A stretch of 28,233 nt of DNA, taken from Bacteroidota bacterium. Lineage in GTDB: Bacteria > Bacteroidota > Bacteroidia > B-17B0 > Aurantibacillaceae. Positions 15,220 to 24,058 of the stretch are shown here, in pieces. The notes beneath the pieces are model-generated. The model ran no database searches. It saw nothing but the letters and a program-made list of their open reading frames with translations, and was not told where the DNA came from. The DNA is taken from contig JANYBY010000132.1 of assembly GCA_025360565.1 (NCBI GenBank), positions 1 to 28,233 on the forward strand. The letters are read 5' to 3'. The translations under genes and the position numbers were made by a program. Position 1 is the stretch's first letter; each line of letters begins with the position of its first letter.

Positions 15220-16484
15220 TGCGCTTAATAACTAAAAATACCCTGAGTTATCTTATCATTACACTGATCGTGTTTTCGGCGGGCGGATTTATTTTTTATT
15301 TTCAATTAAAAAAAATAATGAGTGAAGAAGCGACGGAAATTTTGTTTCAGAAAAAAGCTTTGCTCATTTCGCATGTTCAAAAAACAAATAATATCGCAGA
15401 AACCATTAGCGTTGATGAACTCATTTCATTTAAAGAATCTGCTTTTCCGATAAAAGAATCTATAACCGACACCCTGCTTTATATTGCCACCGACCATGAA
15501 ACTTTGCCATACCGGCAATTAAAATTTAATATTGAGCTTGCAGGAAAAAATTACGAAACCACCATCAGCAAACCTCTTTTTGAATCGGAAGATCTGGTAG
15601 AAACCATTACCGCTTCATTTGTTATAATTGCTGTTTCATTGATCTTAATTTTGCTGTGTTTTAATTTTATCTTTTTAAAAAGCACCTGGAAACCTTTTTT
15701 TAGTTCGCTTAACATTTTAAACAATTACGAAATTGAAAAACATCAGGAAATTTCTTTTGAAAGATCGGGCACAAAAGAATTTGACGAACTATCCGCATCC
15801 ATTTCTAAGATGACCAAAAAAATATCGACCAATTTTCAAAATTTAAAAAGCTTTACCGAAAACGCATCGCACGAATTACAAACACCTTTGGCTATTATTA
15901 AAACAAAAACCGAAAATTTATTGCAAACTCAAGGTTTAAGCGAAGAGCAAACAAAACAAATAATTGAAATAAATCAAACCGCAAACCGTTTACGCAAACT
16001 AAACCAAACACTTTTATTGCTTGCTAAAATTGAAAACAATCAATTTACATTCGATCAATTTACCGACCTTACTGAAATACTAAAAAACAAATTAAAATTA
16101 TATGAAGATCTTATTAATATGAAAAGCCTCGGTTTAACCGCTAATATAAGCGAACATATTGCCATTAAAATTCATCCGATCCTGGCCGATGTAATTGTTT
16201 CCAATCTTTTATCAAACGCTATAAAATATACCAACGAGAACGGCAAAATAAATATCGAATTGAATTCGAAAACTTTTACAATTTCAAATTCAGGCGCCGA
16301 ACTTCTTTCAAAAGGCAAAAACCTGTTCAACCGTTTTTACAAAGAAAATTCAACTGAGATCCCGTCAGGTACAGATTCAACCGGGCTGGGACTGGCGCTT
16401 GTTAAGCAGGTAGCCGATATTCAAAAACATGGCATCACTTATTCTTATGGTAACAATTACCACACATTTACTTATCATTTTTAA
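15219..16484 (+). CDS. Sensor histidine kinase partner of the upstream regulator
   Basis: A 421-residue inner-membrane kinase starting at GTG 15219, whose first base is the last base of the regulator's TAG stop. Transmembrane segments are at about 9-28 and 131-153, with a small periplasmic sensor of about 100 residues between. A HAMP-like linker is followed by the HisKA helix FTENASHELQTPLAIIKTK with phospho-acceptor H218. The HATPase domain (about 305-421) shows the N box VIVSNLLSNAIKYTNENG and the G box STGLGLALVKQ. The D/F-type box is reduced. The signal sensed is unknown. The nearby Omp85 and PepSY genes point to the envelope. Confidence 0.94.
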   Translation: MRLITKNTLSYLIITLIVFSAGGFIFYFQLKKIMSEEATEILFQKKALLISHVQKTNNIAETISVDELISFKESAFPIKESITDTLLYIATDHETLPYRQLKFNIELAGKNYETTISKPLFESEDLVETITASFVIIAVSLILILLCFNFIFLKSTWKPFFSSLNILNNYEIEKHQEISFERSGTKEFDELSASISKMTKKISTNFQNLKSFTENASHELQTPLAIIKTKTENLLQTQGLSEEQTKQIIEINQTANRLRKLNQTLLLLAKIENNQFTFDQFTDLTEILKNKLKLYEDLINMKSLGLTANISEHIAIKIHPILADVIVSNLLSNAIKYTNENGKINIELNSKTFTISNSGAELLSKGKNLFNRFYKENSTEIPSGTDSTGLGLALVKQVADIQKHGITYSYGNNYHTFTYHF

Positions 16485-16509
16485 CACCCATTAACACGTT
16501 AGCTACAAA

Positions 16510-16537
16510 TTTGCTTTAGAATTTATAAATACTTTTA
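16510..16537 (+). promoter_or_regulatory. Candidate promoter of the Omp85-like gene
   Basis: TTTG (16510-16513), 16 nt, then TACTTTTA (16530-16537, one mismatch to TAnnTTTG). It begins 26 nt after the kinase stop, so the barrel gene may have its own transcript. Confidence 0.35.
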
Positions 16538-16556
16538 TCCTAGATAAGATCTTGCT

Positions 16557-17894
16557 GTGAAAAAAATTGTTTATCTTCTCTTTCTTATAAATTACTTCAG
16601 TTTTTCTCAAACTCCCGGCGACAGCTTAAAGATCATTTCAGATACCATTAAATTACCCTTTGCGATCGCGGAAGAGAAAAAACTTTCTGATGAAGACCTA
16701 AAAGATAAAAAAGAAGGCATTTATGTAACGGGTGCGCCCGACCTAAGCAGCGATCCCATAAACGGTTTTGGATACGGTGGTGAAGGCGCCATTTTTTTTA
16801 ACGGAAAAAAAAACGATCCCTTTTTTGAATACACACCGTATAGAGCTAGTCTATCTCTTGTATTGTTTAACACAACACGGAGTCAACGGGAGTTTTTTTT
16901 AAAACTCGACGTGCCATATATTTTAAACACCAAGTGGCGCCTACGTTTAGAAGGAGGTTATGAAGTAAATCCTAATTTATTATATTTTGGTACATCCGAA
17001 AAATCCTTGCAGGGTTTAAGTTATTATGATAGCATTAAGGGTCCGGTTAATAACGCAAAATACAGCGATTACGAAAAATCATTAACAGGCTCCGATCAAT
17101 TTTACAACGGGTATTCAAAAAAAGAAGGTGTGTTAAATGTAAGTATGGAACGATCGTTCTTGGATGGTAAATTAAGATTGCTGGCGGGGTATGAGGCTGC
17201 TTATGTTGATTTTTCTGCTTACTCATGCAATTCGCTCATTCAAACAGATTTTAATACCGGAAAAATACTTGGGTTGAATAAAGGCGTTGTAACCTTTATT
17301 CAAACCGGATTGATCTATGACACGAGAGACCTGGAAACCGATCCCGGCAATGGAATTTTTGCCGAGTTAACCAATGAATTATCATTAAAGGCTTTAGGGT
17401 CGGCATTTAATTTAAATAAAACTTTTGCGCATTTTAATTTTTACAAAAAAATATTACCGGGTACATTTAAAAAATTTGTTATCGCCGGAAGAGCAGCTTT
17501 TGGTTACACCGCAATGGATTCGCCCTTTTTTGAGTATCAAGATCAGTGGACATCCGAAGGAAGTATTGAGGGGCTTGGCGGGCCTAATACATTGCGGGGT
17601 TTTAAACAAAGCCGTTTTTTAGGAAGAGTAATGACCTTTAACAATTTAGAACTGCGCTACCGTTTTGCGCAACTTAAATTATTAAAACAAACATTTACAT
17701 TTAGCGCTGTCCCCTTTATAGACGCTGGCGGGGTTTGGGATGATTTAAATCGTATTGGCCATTTTGAAAATTACAGAGTATCGGAAGGTGGCGGATTAAG
17801 GATCGCATGGAATGTAAATACTATTTTAAGATTTGATTATGCCGTTTCAAAAGAAGACAAACAATTCTTTTTTAATTTTTCACATGCGTTTTAG
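16557..17894 (+). CDS. Small Omp85/BamA-like outer-membrane barrel protein
   Basis: A 445-residue exported protein with GTG start 16557, chosen because it gives the signal peptide (M)KKIVYLLFLINYFSFSQ. There is no room for several POTRA domains. After a short N-terminal region ending in GYGGEGAIFFNGKKNDPFFE, the rest is barrel-like with alternating strands. The segment GGPNTLRGFKQSRFLGR (about residues 344-360) carries the (L/V)RGF motif of the Omp85 lid loop. TGLIYDTRDLETDPGNGIF is the bacterial surface antigen (D15) strand pattern. The protein ends in Phe (FNFSHAF), the barrel assembly signal. This fits the short Omp85 relatives of Bacteroidota rather than BamA itself. The substrate is unknown. 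It lies 72 nt after the kinase gene. Confidence 0.88.
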   Translation: MKKIVYLLFLINYFSFSQTPGDSLKIISDTIKLPFAIAEEKKLSDEDLKDKKEGIYVTGAPDLSSDPINGFGYGGEGAIFFNGKKNDPFFEYTPYRASLSLVLFNTTRSQREFFLKLDVPYILNTKWRLRLEGGYEVNPNLLYFGTSEKSLQGLSYYDSIKGPVNNAKYSDYEKSLTGSDQFYNGYSKKEGVLNVSMERSFLDGKLRLLAGYEAAYVDFSAYSCNSLIQTDFNTGKILGLNKGVVTFIQTGLIYDTRDLETDPGNGIFAELTNELSLKALGSAFNLNKTFAHFNFYKKILPGTFKKFVIAGRAAFGYTAMDSPFFEYQDQWTSEGSIEGLGGPNTLRGFKQSRFLGRVMTFNNLELRYRFAQLKLLKQTFTFSAVPFIDAGGVWDDLNRIGHFENYRVSEGGGLRIAWNVNTILRFDYAVSKEDKQFFFNFSHAF

Positions 17895-17930
17895 TTTTTA
17901 TGACCAAAACAATTGCTAACTTCATATTTT

Positions 17931-17944
17931 AAACAGAATCAGAT
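17931..17944 (+). promoter_or_regulatory. Candidate regulator site upstream of the PepSY-like gene
   Basis: AAACAGAATCAGAT matches the motif upstream of the response regulator gene (14517-14530) at 13 of 14 bases, and both are followed by an AT-rich TAT/ATAT tract. It lies 38 nt before the start codon. Confidence 0.4.
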
Positions 17945-17982
17945 ATTAATATTGTATTACAATAAATTAAAAAAATAAACAA

Positions 17983-18447
17983 ATGAAAAATCTCGTAATA
18001 ATAGTTGCATTAAGCTTGGCAGTAGGCGGTGCATATGCCCAAAAAATGAAAGAAGCCGATGTGCCAGCCACGGTAAAAGATGGTTTCAAAAAAAGTTTCC
18101 CGGGTTCAAAAGTTGAAAAGTGGGAAAAAGAAGGTGCCGAATACGAGGCAGAGTTTGATCTGAACAAAGTTGAAACCTCGGCATTATTGGATGTAAACGG
18201 AACGTTATTACAAACCGAAACAGAAATTGGGGTAAATGATCTACCAAAAGGGGTAACTGAATACCTTAACAAATACGAGGCCGGTAAAAAAATAAAAGAA
18301 GCCTCAAAGATCACCGACAATAAAGGAACTATAACCTATGAAGCAGAGTGTAACGAAATAGATTATATTTTTGATTCACTTGGAAATTTTCTGAAAAAAG
18401 AAATTGAAAAAGGTGAAAAGGACGATGGCAAAAAAGAAAAAAAGTAG
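17983..18447 (+). CDS. Periplasmic PepSY-like protein
   Basis: A 154-residue secreted protein. The signal peptide MKNLVIIVALSLAVGGAYAQ is cleaved after AYA. The mature chain shows two PepSY-like units: VPATVKDGFKKSFPGSKVEKWEKEG followed by EYEAEFDLN, and LPKGVTEYLNKYEAGKKIKEASK followed by ITYEAEC. This alternation of a helix with a tryptophan or lysine-rich strand is the DUF2874/PepSY-like (beta-lactamase-inhibitor-like) pattern. The last about 15 residues are Lys/Asp/Glu only. These proteins are often encoded near two-component systems in Bacteroidota, which fits here. The exact role, perhaps as a periplasmic ligand-binding or inhibitory protein, is unknown. Confidence 0.88.
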   Translation: MKNLVIIVALSLAVGGAYAQKMKEADVPATVKDGFKKSFPGSKVEKWEKEGAEYEAEFDLNKVETSALLDVNGTLLQTETEIGVNDLPKGVTEYLNKYEAGKKIKEASKITDNKGTITYEAECNEIDYIFDSLGNFLKKEIEKGEKDDGKKEKK

Positions 18448-18480
18448 TGACCATTCACACTTTCATTTAATTTGATATTT

Positions 18481-18510
18481 AAAAGGCTTCCGCATCGGAG
18501 GCCTTTTTTT
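18481..18510 (+). terminator. Terminator after the PepSY-like gene
   Basis: AAAAGGCTTCCG (18481-18492) pairs with CGGAGGCCTTTT (18496-18507) with one G-T pair and a 3-nt loop, followed by further T residues. Confidence 0.9.
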
Positions 18511-18631
18511 GTTTTAGTATTTTAAACCAAATGTAATTATCTTTGGTTCTAATTGGCAACTCGGTTAAAAAAATCATAAAAAAATTCGTTTAACTTTCTG
18601 ATGATATTAAAAGCCGCTTAAAAAAAATAAA

Positions 18632-19003
18632 ATGGAAAAACAATTTAACTACGTTACCAAACTCGATATAAAGTTTGAGCACCTTCAAAAAATGAGCATA
18701 CCTAAAATGGTTGCCGACTGTAAGGATAAATGGTTTAACCAAACCTTAACGCAAGTAAACGAAAGTGTTGTAAGGCTTGGCATTGTTGAAGGCGAATACC
18801 ATTGGCATAAACATGATAATGACGATGAGTTCTTTTATGTTGTGGAAGGGCAATTATTAATTGATCTAGAAGGGAGCACAGTTGAATTAAATCCCGGCGA
18901 AGGCATAACTATTACAAAAGGCGTAATGCATAGGCCAAGGGCTCCTAAAAAAACGGTGATGTTGATGGTTGAAACGATGGCAATAGTACCGACAGGGGAT
19001 TAA
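18632..19003 (+). CDS. Small cupin-domain protein
   Basis: A 123-residue single-domain cupin. Metal-ligand candidates are H59 and H61 in YHWHKHDNDDEFFYVVEG with E66 (cupin motif 1, G(X)5HXH(X)3-4E(X)6G), and H100 in ITKGVMHRPRAP (motif 2). A full metal site is therefore likely. There is no signal peptide, so it is cytosolic. Cupins of this size include dioxygenase-like and sugar-isomerase-like proteins. The reaction cannot be told from sequence. The stop codon is 1 nt before the ATG of the next gene, so the two are cotranslated. Confidence 0.9.
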   Translation: MEKQFNYVTKLDIKFEHLQKMSIPKMVADCKDKWFNQTLTQVNESVVRLGIVEGEYHWHKHDNDDEFFYVVEGQLLIDLEGSTVELNPGEGITITKGVMHRPRAPKKTVMLMVETMAIVPTGD

Positions 19004-19004
19004 A

Positions 19005-19484
19005 ATGAAAACCATAAGCCTTGCCGATCTTAAAAAAGAATTACAACAACTACCCGCTAAAGAATTGGCCGAATTATGCCTTGCAGCAGCCAAATATAAA
19101 AAAGATAATAAAGAATATTTGGGCTATTTGCTTTTTCAATCGCACGACAAAACCGTTTTTGCGAACGAGGTAAAAGAAGAAGTTGACACTCATTTTTTCG
19201 AATTAAGGTCACAGCACAATTTATATCTCACAAAAAAAAGTTTGCGTAAAATATTACGCATCATCAATAAATATTGCAAATATTTGAATGATAAAGCCGT
19301 TGCCGCCGAACTGCATATTTATTTTTGTTATAAATTAAAGAACTCGGGTATTCCTTTTGGCAAAAGCCAACTACTGATAAATATGTACCAACAGCAATTA
19401 AAAAAAATAAATTCGCTGGTTTCTTCCCTGCACGAAGACCTTCAAAGCGATTACGCGCGCGATATTGAAAAGATAGCTTTTTAA
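19005..19484 (+). CDS. Hypothetical alpha-helical protein (DUF6155-like)
   Basis: A 159-residue, mostly helical, basic protein. The opening SLADLKKELQQLPAKELAEL and the following AAAKYKKDNKEYLGYLLF resemble the uncharacterised DUF6155-type family of Bacteroidota; I give this from memory and hold it loosely. It has no signal peptide or membrane segment. It starts 1 nt after the cupin stop codon and probably shares its mRNA. Function is unknown, and no catalytic motif is visible. Confidence 0.75.
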   Translation: MKTISLADLKKELQQLPAKELAELCLAAAKYKKDNKEYLGYLLFQSHDKTVFANEVKEEVDTHFFELRSQHNLYLTKKSLRKILRIINKYCKYLNDKAVAAELHIYFCYKLKNSGIPFGKSQLLINMYQQQLKKINSLVSSLHEDLQSDYARDIEKIAF

Positions 19485-19510
19485 GGTGTACAATAAATTC
19501 CCGATTTCTC

Positions 19511-19601
19511 TGCCACAGATTACACGGATTTTCACAGATTAAAAACACAAATAAAAAATATCTGTGAATAAAATCTGTGTGAATTTGCGAAATCAGTGGC
19601 A
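19511..19601. repeat. 91-bp hairpin repeat of the TGCCACAGATTACACGGATT type
   Basis: TGCCAC (19511-19516) pairs with GTGGCA (19596-19601). ACACGGATTTT pairs with AAAATCTGTGT with one mismatch. TTCACAGAT pairs with ATCTGTGAA (19560-19568). It forms one long imperfect stem with an AT-rich loop. I recognise this as a widespread dispersed intergenic repeat type. It lies after the hypothetical gene at 19484. Confidence 0.75.
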
Positions 19602-19715
19602 TTAAAGGTTTTGTATGGTAGACATCAGCAAAGAACGAACAACAAAAATTAATCATAATCGGTGTCTTGGTGAACCTCCCGTCTTTAAATCCCACTTGTT
19701 TTAAATAAAACACAG

Positions 19716-19821
19716 GGAAGGTTTGATTTTATTGATTCCGCCGGTATCCCTCGCTTGAGAGGGTGCCCCAAGACCTTTGGGCGGAAGAGGTGGATAAAAC
19801 ATCAATAAATTCAAACCTTCC
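19716..19821. repeat. 106-bp MITE-like palindrome with structured centre
   Basis: The outer arms are 21 bp (19716-19736 and 19801-19821) with one mismatch, starting GGAAGGTTTGA. The 64-nt interior has a CCCTC-gcttga-GAGGG hairpin (19748-19763) and a GCCCCAA-gacc-TTTGGGC hairpin (about 19765-19782). It could fold as a stem with two arms, or be a small non-autonomous element. No transposase is present and flanking target-site duplications are not obvious. Together with the 19511-19601 repeat it fills the 396-nt gap before the hydrolase gene. Confidence 0.65.
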
Positions 19822-19880
19822 AATAATATTAACGAACAACAATGAAAATAACTGTATATTTAATTTCTTAATTCGTTTAA

Positions 19881-20822
19881 ATGAAAAATAATTTGTACGC
19901 CCTTTTAATTTTACTTTTTACTTCCCTCACTTTTTTTGCACAGGAAGAGCTGGTTTTAAAAACCGCCACAGGAGATATAAAAGGAACTTTAACTGTTCCG
20001 GCAAATGTAAAAAATGCTCCACTGGTATTGCTCATAGCGGGTTCGGGACCAACCGACAGGAACGGTAACGGGGCCGCAGGAGATAATAACTCTTTAAAAT
20101 TTTTAGCCGACGAGTTTACAAAGAACGGAATCGCCTGCCTCCGTTTTGATAAACGCGGTGTTGGAGAAAGCAAAGACGCCATGGAAGATGAAAGTAAAAT
20201 GCGTTTTGATCTTTACGTAAACGATGTTAAACAATGGATAGAACTTTTATCAACCGAAAAAAAATTCTCAAAAATAATTATTGCCGGGCATAGTGAAGGC
20301 TCTTTGATAGGGATGGTTGCAGCGGTTAAAAATAAAAAAGTGCGCGCTTTTATTTCAATTGCCGGTGCCGGAAGGCCCGCTGATGAAGTGATAAAAGAAC
20401 AGCTTGTAAAAGTTCCGCAAAATGTAAAGGATATAGTTTACCCCATGATAGACAAAATAAAAAAAGGAGACAGCATTCCCAATGTACCGCCCATGCTTAA
20501 CGCCTTGTTCCGCCCAAGCGTTCAGCCATACATGACCTCCTGGTTTAAATACGATCCACAGGCGGAAATAAAAAAATTAAAAATTCCCATTTTAATTCTG
20601 CAGGGTACAACCGATATTCAGGTAAAAGAAAAAGACGCAGAGCTATTATCAAAAGCGCAGCCAAAAGCCGAACTTAAACTGATAAAAAACATGAACCATG
20701 TTTTAAAAGATTGCGATACCATGGATAAAGAAGCGCAAACATCCATTTACTCGAACGCCGAATTGCCGCTTAATAAAGAATTTGTTACCGAAACATTGAA
20801 CTTTATTAAAAAAATAAAATAA
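19881..20822 (+). CDS. Secreted alpha/beta hydrolase
   Basis: A 313-residue exported alpha/beta-hydrolase, probably an esterase or acyl-hydrolase. The signal peptide is MKNNLYALLILLFTSLTFFAQ. The oxyanion region LLIAGSGPTDRNGNGA (about 50-65) and the strand/turn CLRFDKRGVGES precede the nucleophile elbow AGHSEGS with S138. The remaining triad candidates are D245 in LQGTTDIQV and H273 in KNMNHVLKD. Spacing and order (Ser-Asp-His) are those of the family. The substrate is unknown. It is preceded by repeat-rich DNA and converges on the PD40 gene, with 49 nt between stop codons. Confidence 0.92.
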   Translation: MKNNLYALLILLFTSLTFFAQEELVLKTATGDIKGTLTVPANVKNAPLVLLIAGSGPTDRNGNGAAGDNNSLKFLADEFTKNGIACLRFDKRGVGESKDAMEDESKMRFDLYVNDVKQWIELLSTEKKFSKIIIAGHSEGSLIGMVAAVKNKKVRAFISIAGAGRPADEVIKEQLVKVPQNVKDIVYPMIDKIKKGDSIPNVPPMLNALFRPSVQPYMTSWFKYDPQAEIKKLKIPILILQGTTDIQVKEKDAELLSKAQPKAELKLIKNMNHVLKDCDTMDKEAQTSIYSNAELPLNKEFVTETLNFIKKIK

Positions 20823-20871
20823 GGCGAGGTTACAGTTTTTTTTATTTGGATAAATACATTGAACTGGAATT

Positions 20872-23859
20872 CTACTCCAAATAATAAATATCATCAAACG
20901 GTGAATTTATCGGAGAACCCATATTGACCGGTGCCAGCCACACTTCCATTTTTTCATCCCACACGCTTTTAAAAATATCGTAGCCGCCCATATTGTCAAA
21001 ACCTTTTGAAGAAAAATAAAGTGTTTTACCGTCTTTAGATAGCGAAGGAAATTCTTCATCCAGCACGCTGTTAACGATATTAATATTTTCGGGCACCGGG
21101 CTCCATTTTCCATTTCCCATTTTTCGAAGGCGATAAATGTCCTTGCCTTTACTTTCATCTTCGCCGTAACTTGAATACAAAAGTGTATTCTTATCGGCCG
21201 ATAAAAATAAAAGCGGTTTGTAATTTTTTAATTTATCAATACTCGAACGCATATCATCTGTAAGCACAAGCACCTTAGCGCCCGATTCTATGTGATTGAG
21301 CGAACTTTGCATAGAGTTTTTATCCACATGTTTTCTTTCATAAACTTCCATTACCACAGGGTTATTTACTAAACGAATACCACTATTACAATACGCGATC
21401 TCTTTATCGATCTCCAATTTTTCAACATCCTCTGGCTTTGCAGCCCCTTTAAATTTAGAATATGCTTTAATGGCTTCAACAAAACGGTAACTCTCATGGT
21501 TTGCTTTGCCTAAATAATAAAATACATTTGGCGGAACTTTTCCTGTGGAGGCTACTTCGAGCGCATTTATACAAGGGTTTTTATCTTTTTTAGAATTATA
21601 TAAACACATGCCGTAGTAATAAGAACTCACAGGATCAAGATCAATATTTTTTTCAAGATTTTGATAAATTAAAGCCGCCTCCTGAAATATGGACTGGCTG
21701 AATAAACTTTTTGCTAAAACAAGATCCTCAGCATCCTTTTTTCGTTCTTCCGCGGTTCTATCTATCTTTTTATTTTTTCCATCGGTGGCAATTTCAATTT
21801 CCTTTTTAGAATTATCCTTATGCCCTGCTACATTTGCTTTAGGAGTATCGTCAAAAGTTACTTTCGCTGCTTCTTCTTCTCTAAAATAATTATTTACTTT
21901 GATCGACTTTTCTATTCCTTCTTTTTTAAATACTATAATTTGTTTTAAAGTAAAATCGCTCTTTTTCTCAGGTAATTCAAAGCTCGCCTTTAGGTCGTTA
22001 AATCCTTCCGCGTCAATCGTCATTTCATACTTTGTCCCCGCCGTTAAGATCATTAGGTATCGGCCGGTAGCCGCGTTGGTTTTGTATACACCGGCCAGTT
22101 CGCTCGTGTTTGCGTTATACACCGTAATAATAGCTTCGCGTGTTGGAACAGAATCCAAAGTGGCAAAACTGCCTTTAATTACCGATGAAGCTACCGAACC
22201 TTGCGGCAACTTTATTTCAATGTACTCAAAGCTTCCTCCTTTTCTGTTAGAACAAAACGAAGCCGCTTGGCCTGAGGCTGAAGGAACAAATAAAATATCG
22301 TCGCCGGTGGAATTAATGGGGTAACCCAGATTTTGCGGCTTTGACCAAGGACTAACGGTTTCCGTTCTTGTACATTTATAAATATCGTACCCACCTATAC
22401 TGTTATGTCCTTTTGAAGAAAAATAAAAGGTTAAACCATCTTTGGTCAGGTACGGATAATTTTCATCAAAGGGTGTGTTGATCTCGGTTGACAAGGCCTG
22501 GCTTGCTCCTACCGTGCCGCTTGGCAAGGTATTGCACTTATAAAGATCAATTCCGTTTTGTTCATTTGCGCCATAACTCGCGTGTATGTATTCTTGCTTT
22601 TCAAAATTAGTGATCAGTAGTTTTTCGGTTTTCTTTTTATCAATTATTGAATTAAAAAAATCGGTTTTGTACCTAGCTCTCTCTTCTAAAATTTCGGGAG
22701 GATAACTCGCAAGGATATTTTTATCGTCGGCTTTGGCGCGCTTTACCACTTCAATGGTTACCGGATCTGCCATGAGCGCTATACCGTTCTTACAATTGGC
22801 GATCAGTTGTACAACACCACTTTTTTGCACTTGTAACGGCTGTACACGTTTTTTGTATTCTTCATAGGCGGTAATAGCTTCCGAAAAAATATACGATAAA
22901 TGATAAGCCCTTCCCAAATATAAAAACACATCAGAATATACTTCTTTAAATCCCGATGCCAGCTGCAGGCAACTAATGGCCTTTGATTTATTTTTATTTA
23001 ATTTAAAAAGACTTACGCCATAATAATAATTCACAAAAGGGTCGCCCGGATCGTTCTTTAAAATAATTGAGTACAAATTTGCTGCACCTTCCAGATCCCC
23101 TGTTTTAAAGGCGTTCATGGCTGCGAGGGGCCTTCTTTTCTCTTCCTCTAATTGTTTTTTTACCAGTTCGTCGATCGTTGAGCTTACTTTTGCGCCTTTG
23201 CCCCCTTGTTTCCCGTCAACACTCACATCCAACTGGGCATCGCTTAAGGTACGGGTTGTATCACCGGATGATTTTATGTAAAACATTTTTTCATTTTCAT
23301 CGGCAAAAAAATTATTTATAAGCAGTGCGGGCTTTTTTTTGTCAGTTAATTTAATTTTTATTTCCTGCTGACATATTTCATAATCTATTTTTAACGGCAC
23401 CTCCACATCTTCTTTTAAATTGCCATAACCACTCACTTCCACATTAAAAATATATTTTACGTTGGCAACCAGTACCAATAAATAATTTCCGGTAAACCCA
23501 TTCGTGTTATAAACTCCAACCATTTCATTATTGGATGCGTTGTGAACTGTAATGCGCGCCTTTTTTTGTTTTGGATTATCGATAACGTCCAAATGCCCTC
23601 TAATTATAATAACATGCGGATTTTGAGCAACGGGCGTTATCTTATAAATATCCAATTTATCATCAGTACACAAACGATCCGAAATAAAATACGTGTACTT
23701 TCTTTTTTTGGGAGGCAAGTATTCTTCCTTAACAGTTTTTGCAACCACACTGTCTTTTTTAGGCGTGATCTTTTTTGTAATACTGTCTTTATTTTGCGCA
23801 CAAACAGATGCGCCAATAAACAGTAAACAACAAATAAGTTTAGCAACTGCAGTTTTCAT
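20872..23859 (-). CDS. Secreted TPR/PD40 protein with duplicated modules (PorE-like, no OmpA domain)
   Basis: A 995-residue exported protein with signal peptide ending near AQN at residue 22. Modules in order: carboxypeptidase regulatory-like (about 83-172), TPR helices (about 245-365), PD40/WD40-like propeller strands (about 425-545, for example FYFSSKGHNSIGGYDIYKC), then again carboxypeptidase regulatory-like (557-648), TPR (713-830) and PD40 (895-990, YFSSKGFDNMGGYDIFK). A PD40-like stub (YFISDRLCTDDKLDIYK, 57-74) precedes the first. In Bacteroidota such architecture, usually with a C-terminal OmpA domain, occurs in envelope proteins such as PorE of the type IX system. Here the OmpA domain is absent and the chain stops just after the last PD40 unit. 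Peptidoglycan anchoring is therefore not supported. Confidence 0.88.
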   Translation of the reverse strand: MKTAVAKLICCLLFIGASVCAQNKDSITKKITPKKDSVVAKTVKEEYLPPKKRKYTYFISDRLCTDDKLDIYKITPVAQNPHVIIIRGHLDVIDNPKQKKARITVHNASNNEMVGVYNTNGFTGNYLLVLVANVKYIFNVEVSGYGNLKEDVEVPLKIDYEICQQEIKIKLTDKKKPALLINNFFADENEKMFYIKSSGDTTRTLSDAQLDVSVDGKQGGKGAKVSSTIDELVKKQLEEEKRRPLAAMNAFKTGDLEGAANLYSIILKNDPGDPFVNYYYGVSLFKLNKNKSKAISCLQLASGFKEVYSDVFLYLGRAYHLSYIFSEAITAYEEYKKRVQPLQVQKSGVVQLIANCKNGIALMADPVTIEVVKRAKADDKNILASYPPEILEERARYKTDFFNSIIDKKKTEKLLITNFEKQEYIHASYGANEQNGIDLYKCNTLPSGTVGASQALSTEINTPFDENYPYLTKDGLTFYFSSKGHNSIGGYDIYKCTRTETVSPWSKPQNLGYPINSTGDDILFVPSASGQAASFCSNRKGGSFEYIEIKLPQGSVASSVIKGSFATLDSVPTREAIITVYNANTSELAGVYKTNAATGRYLMILTAGTKYEMTIDAEGFNDLKASFELPEKKSDFTLKQIIVFKKEGIEKSIKVNNYFREEEAAKVTFDDTPKANVAGHKDNSKKEIEIATDGKNKKIDRTAEERKKDAEDLVLAKSLFSQSIFQEAALIYQNLEKNIDLDPVSSYYYGMCLYNSKKDKNPCINALEVASTGKVPPNVFYYLGKANHESYRFVEAIKAYSKFKGAAKPEDVEKLEIDKEIAYCNSGIRLVNNPVVMEVYERKHVDKNSMQSSLNHIESGAKVLVLTDDMRSSIDKLKNYKPLLFLSADKNTLLYSSYGEDESKGKDIYRLRKMGNGKWSPVPENINIVNSVLDEEFPSLSKDGKTLYFSSKGFDNMGGYDIFKSVWDEKMEVWLAPVNMGSPINSPFDDIYYLE

Positions 23860-24058
23860 TTTTAAAAAGAGTTTGAATTTATAAATAACTTAGATGAAAC
23901 CCAAATTATCCATTAGTAATTCTATTACGAATCAAAATCCTGATCCTTAATCCGGGTTAAATCCCATTACCAGCGTGTTAAGTAATATATGGTTGTATTT
24001 AAAATGCCTTATAATTAAATCCACTTTTAGATTATTTACCTATCTTCATCCCTTTATT

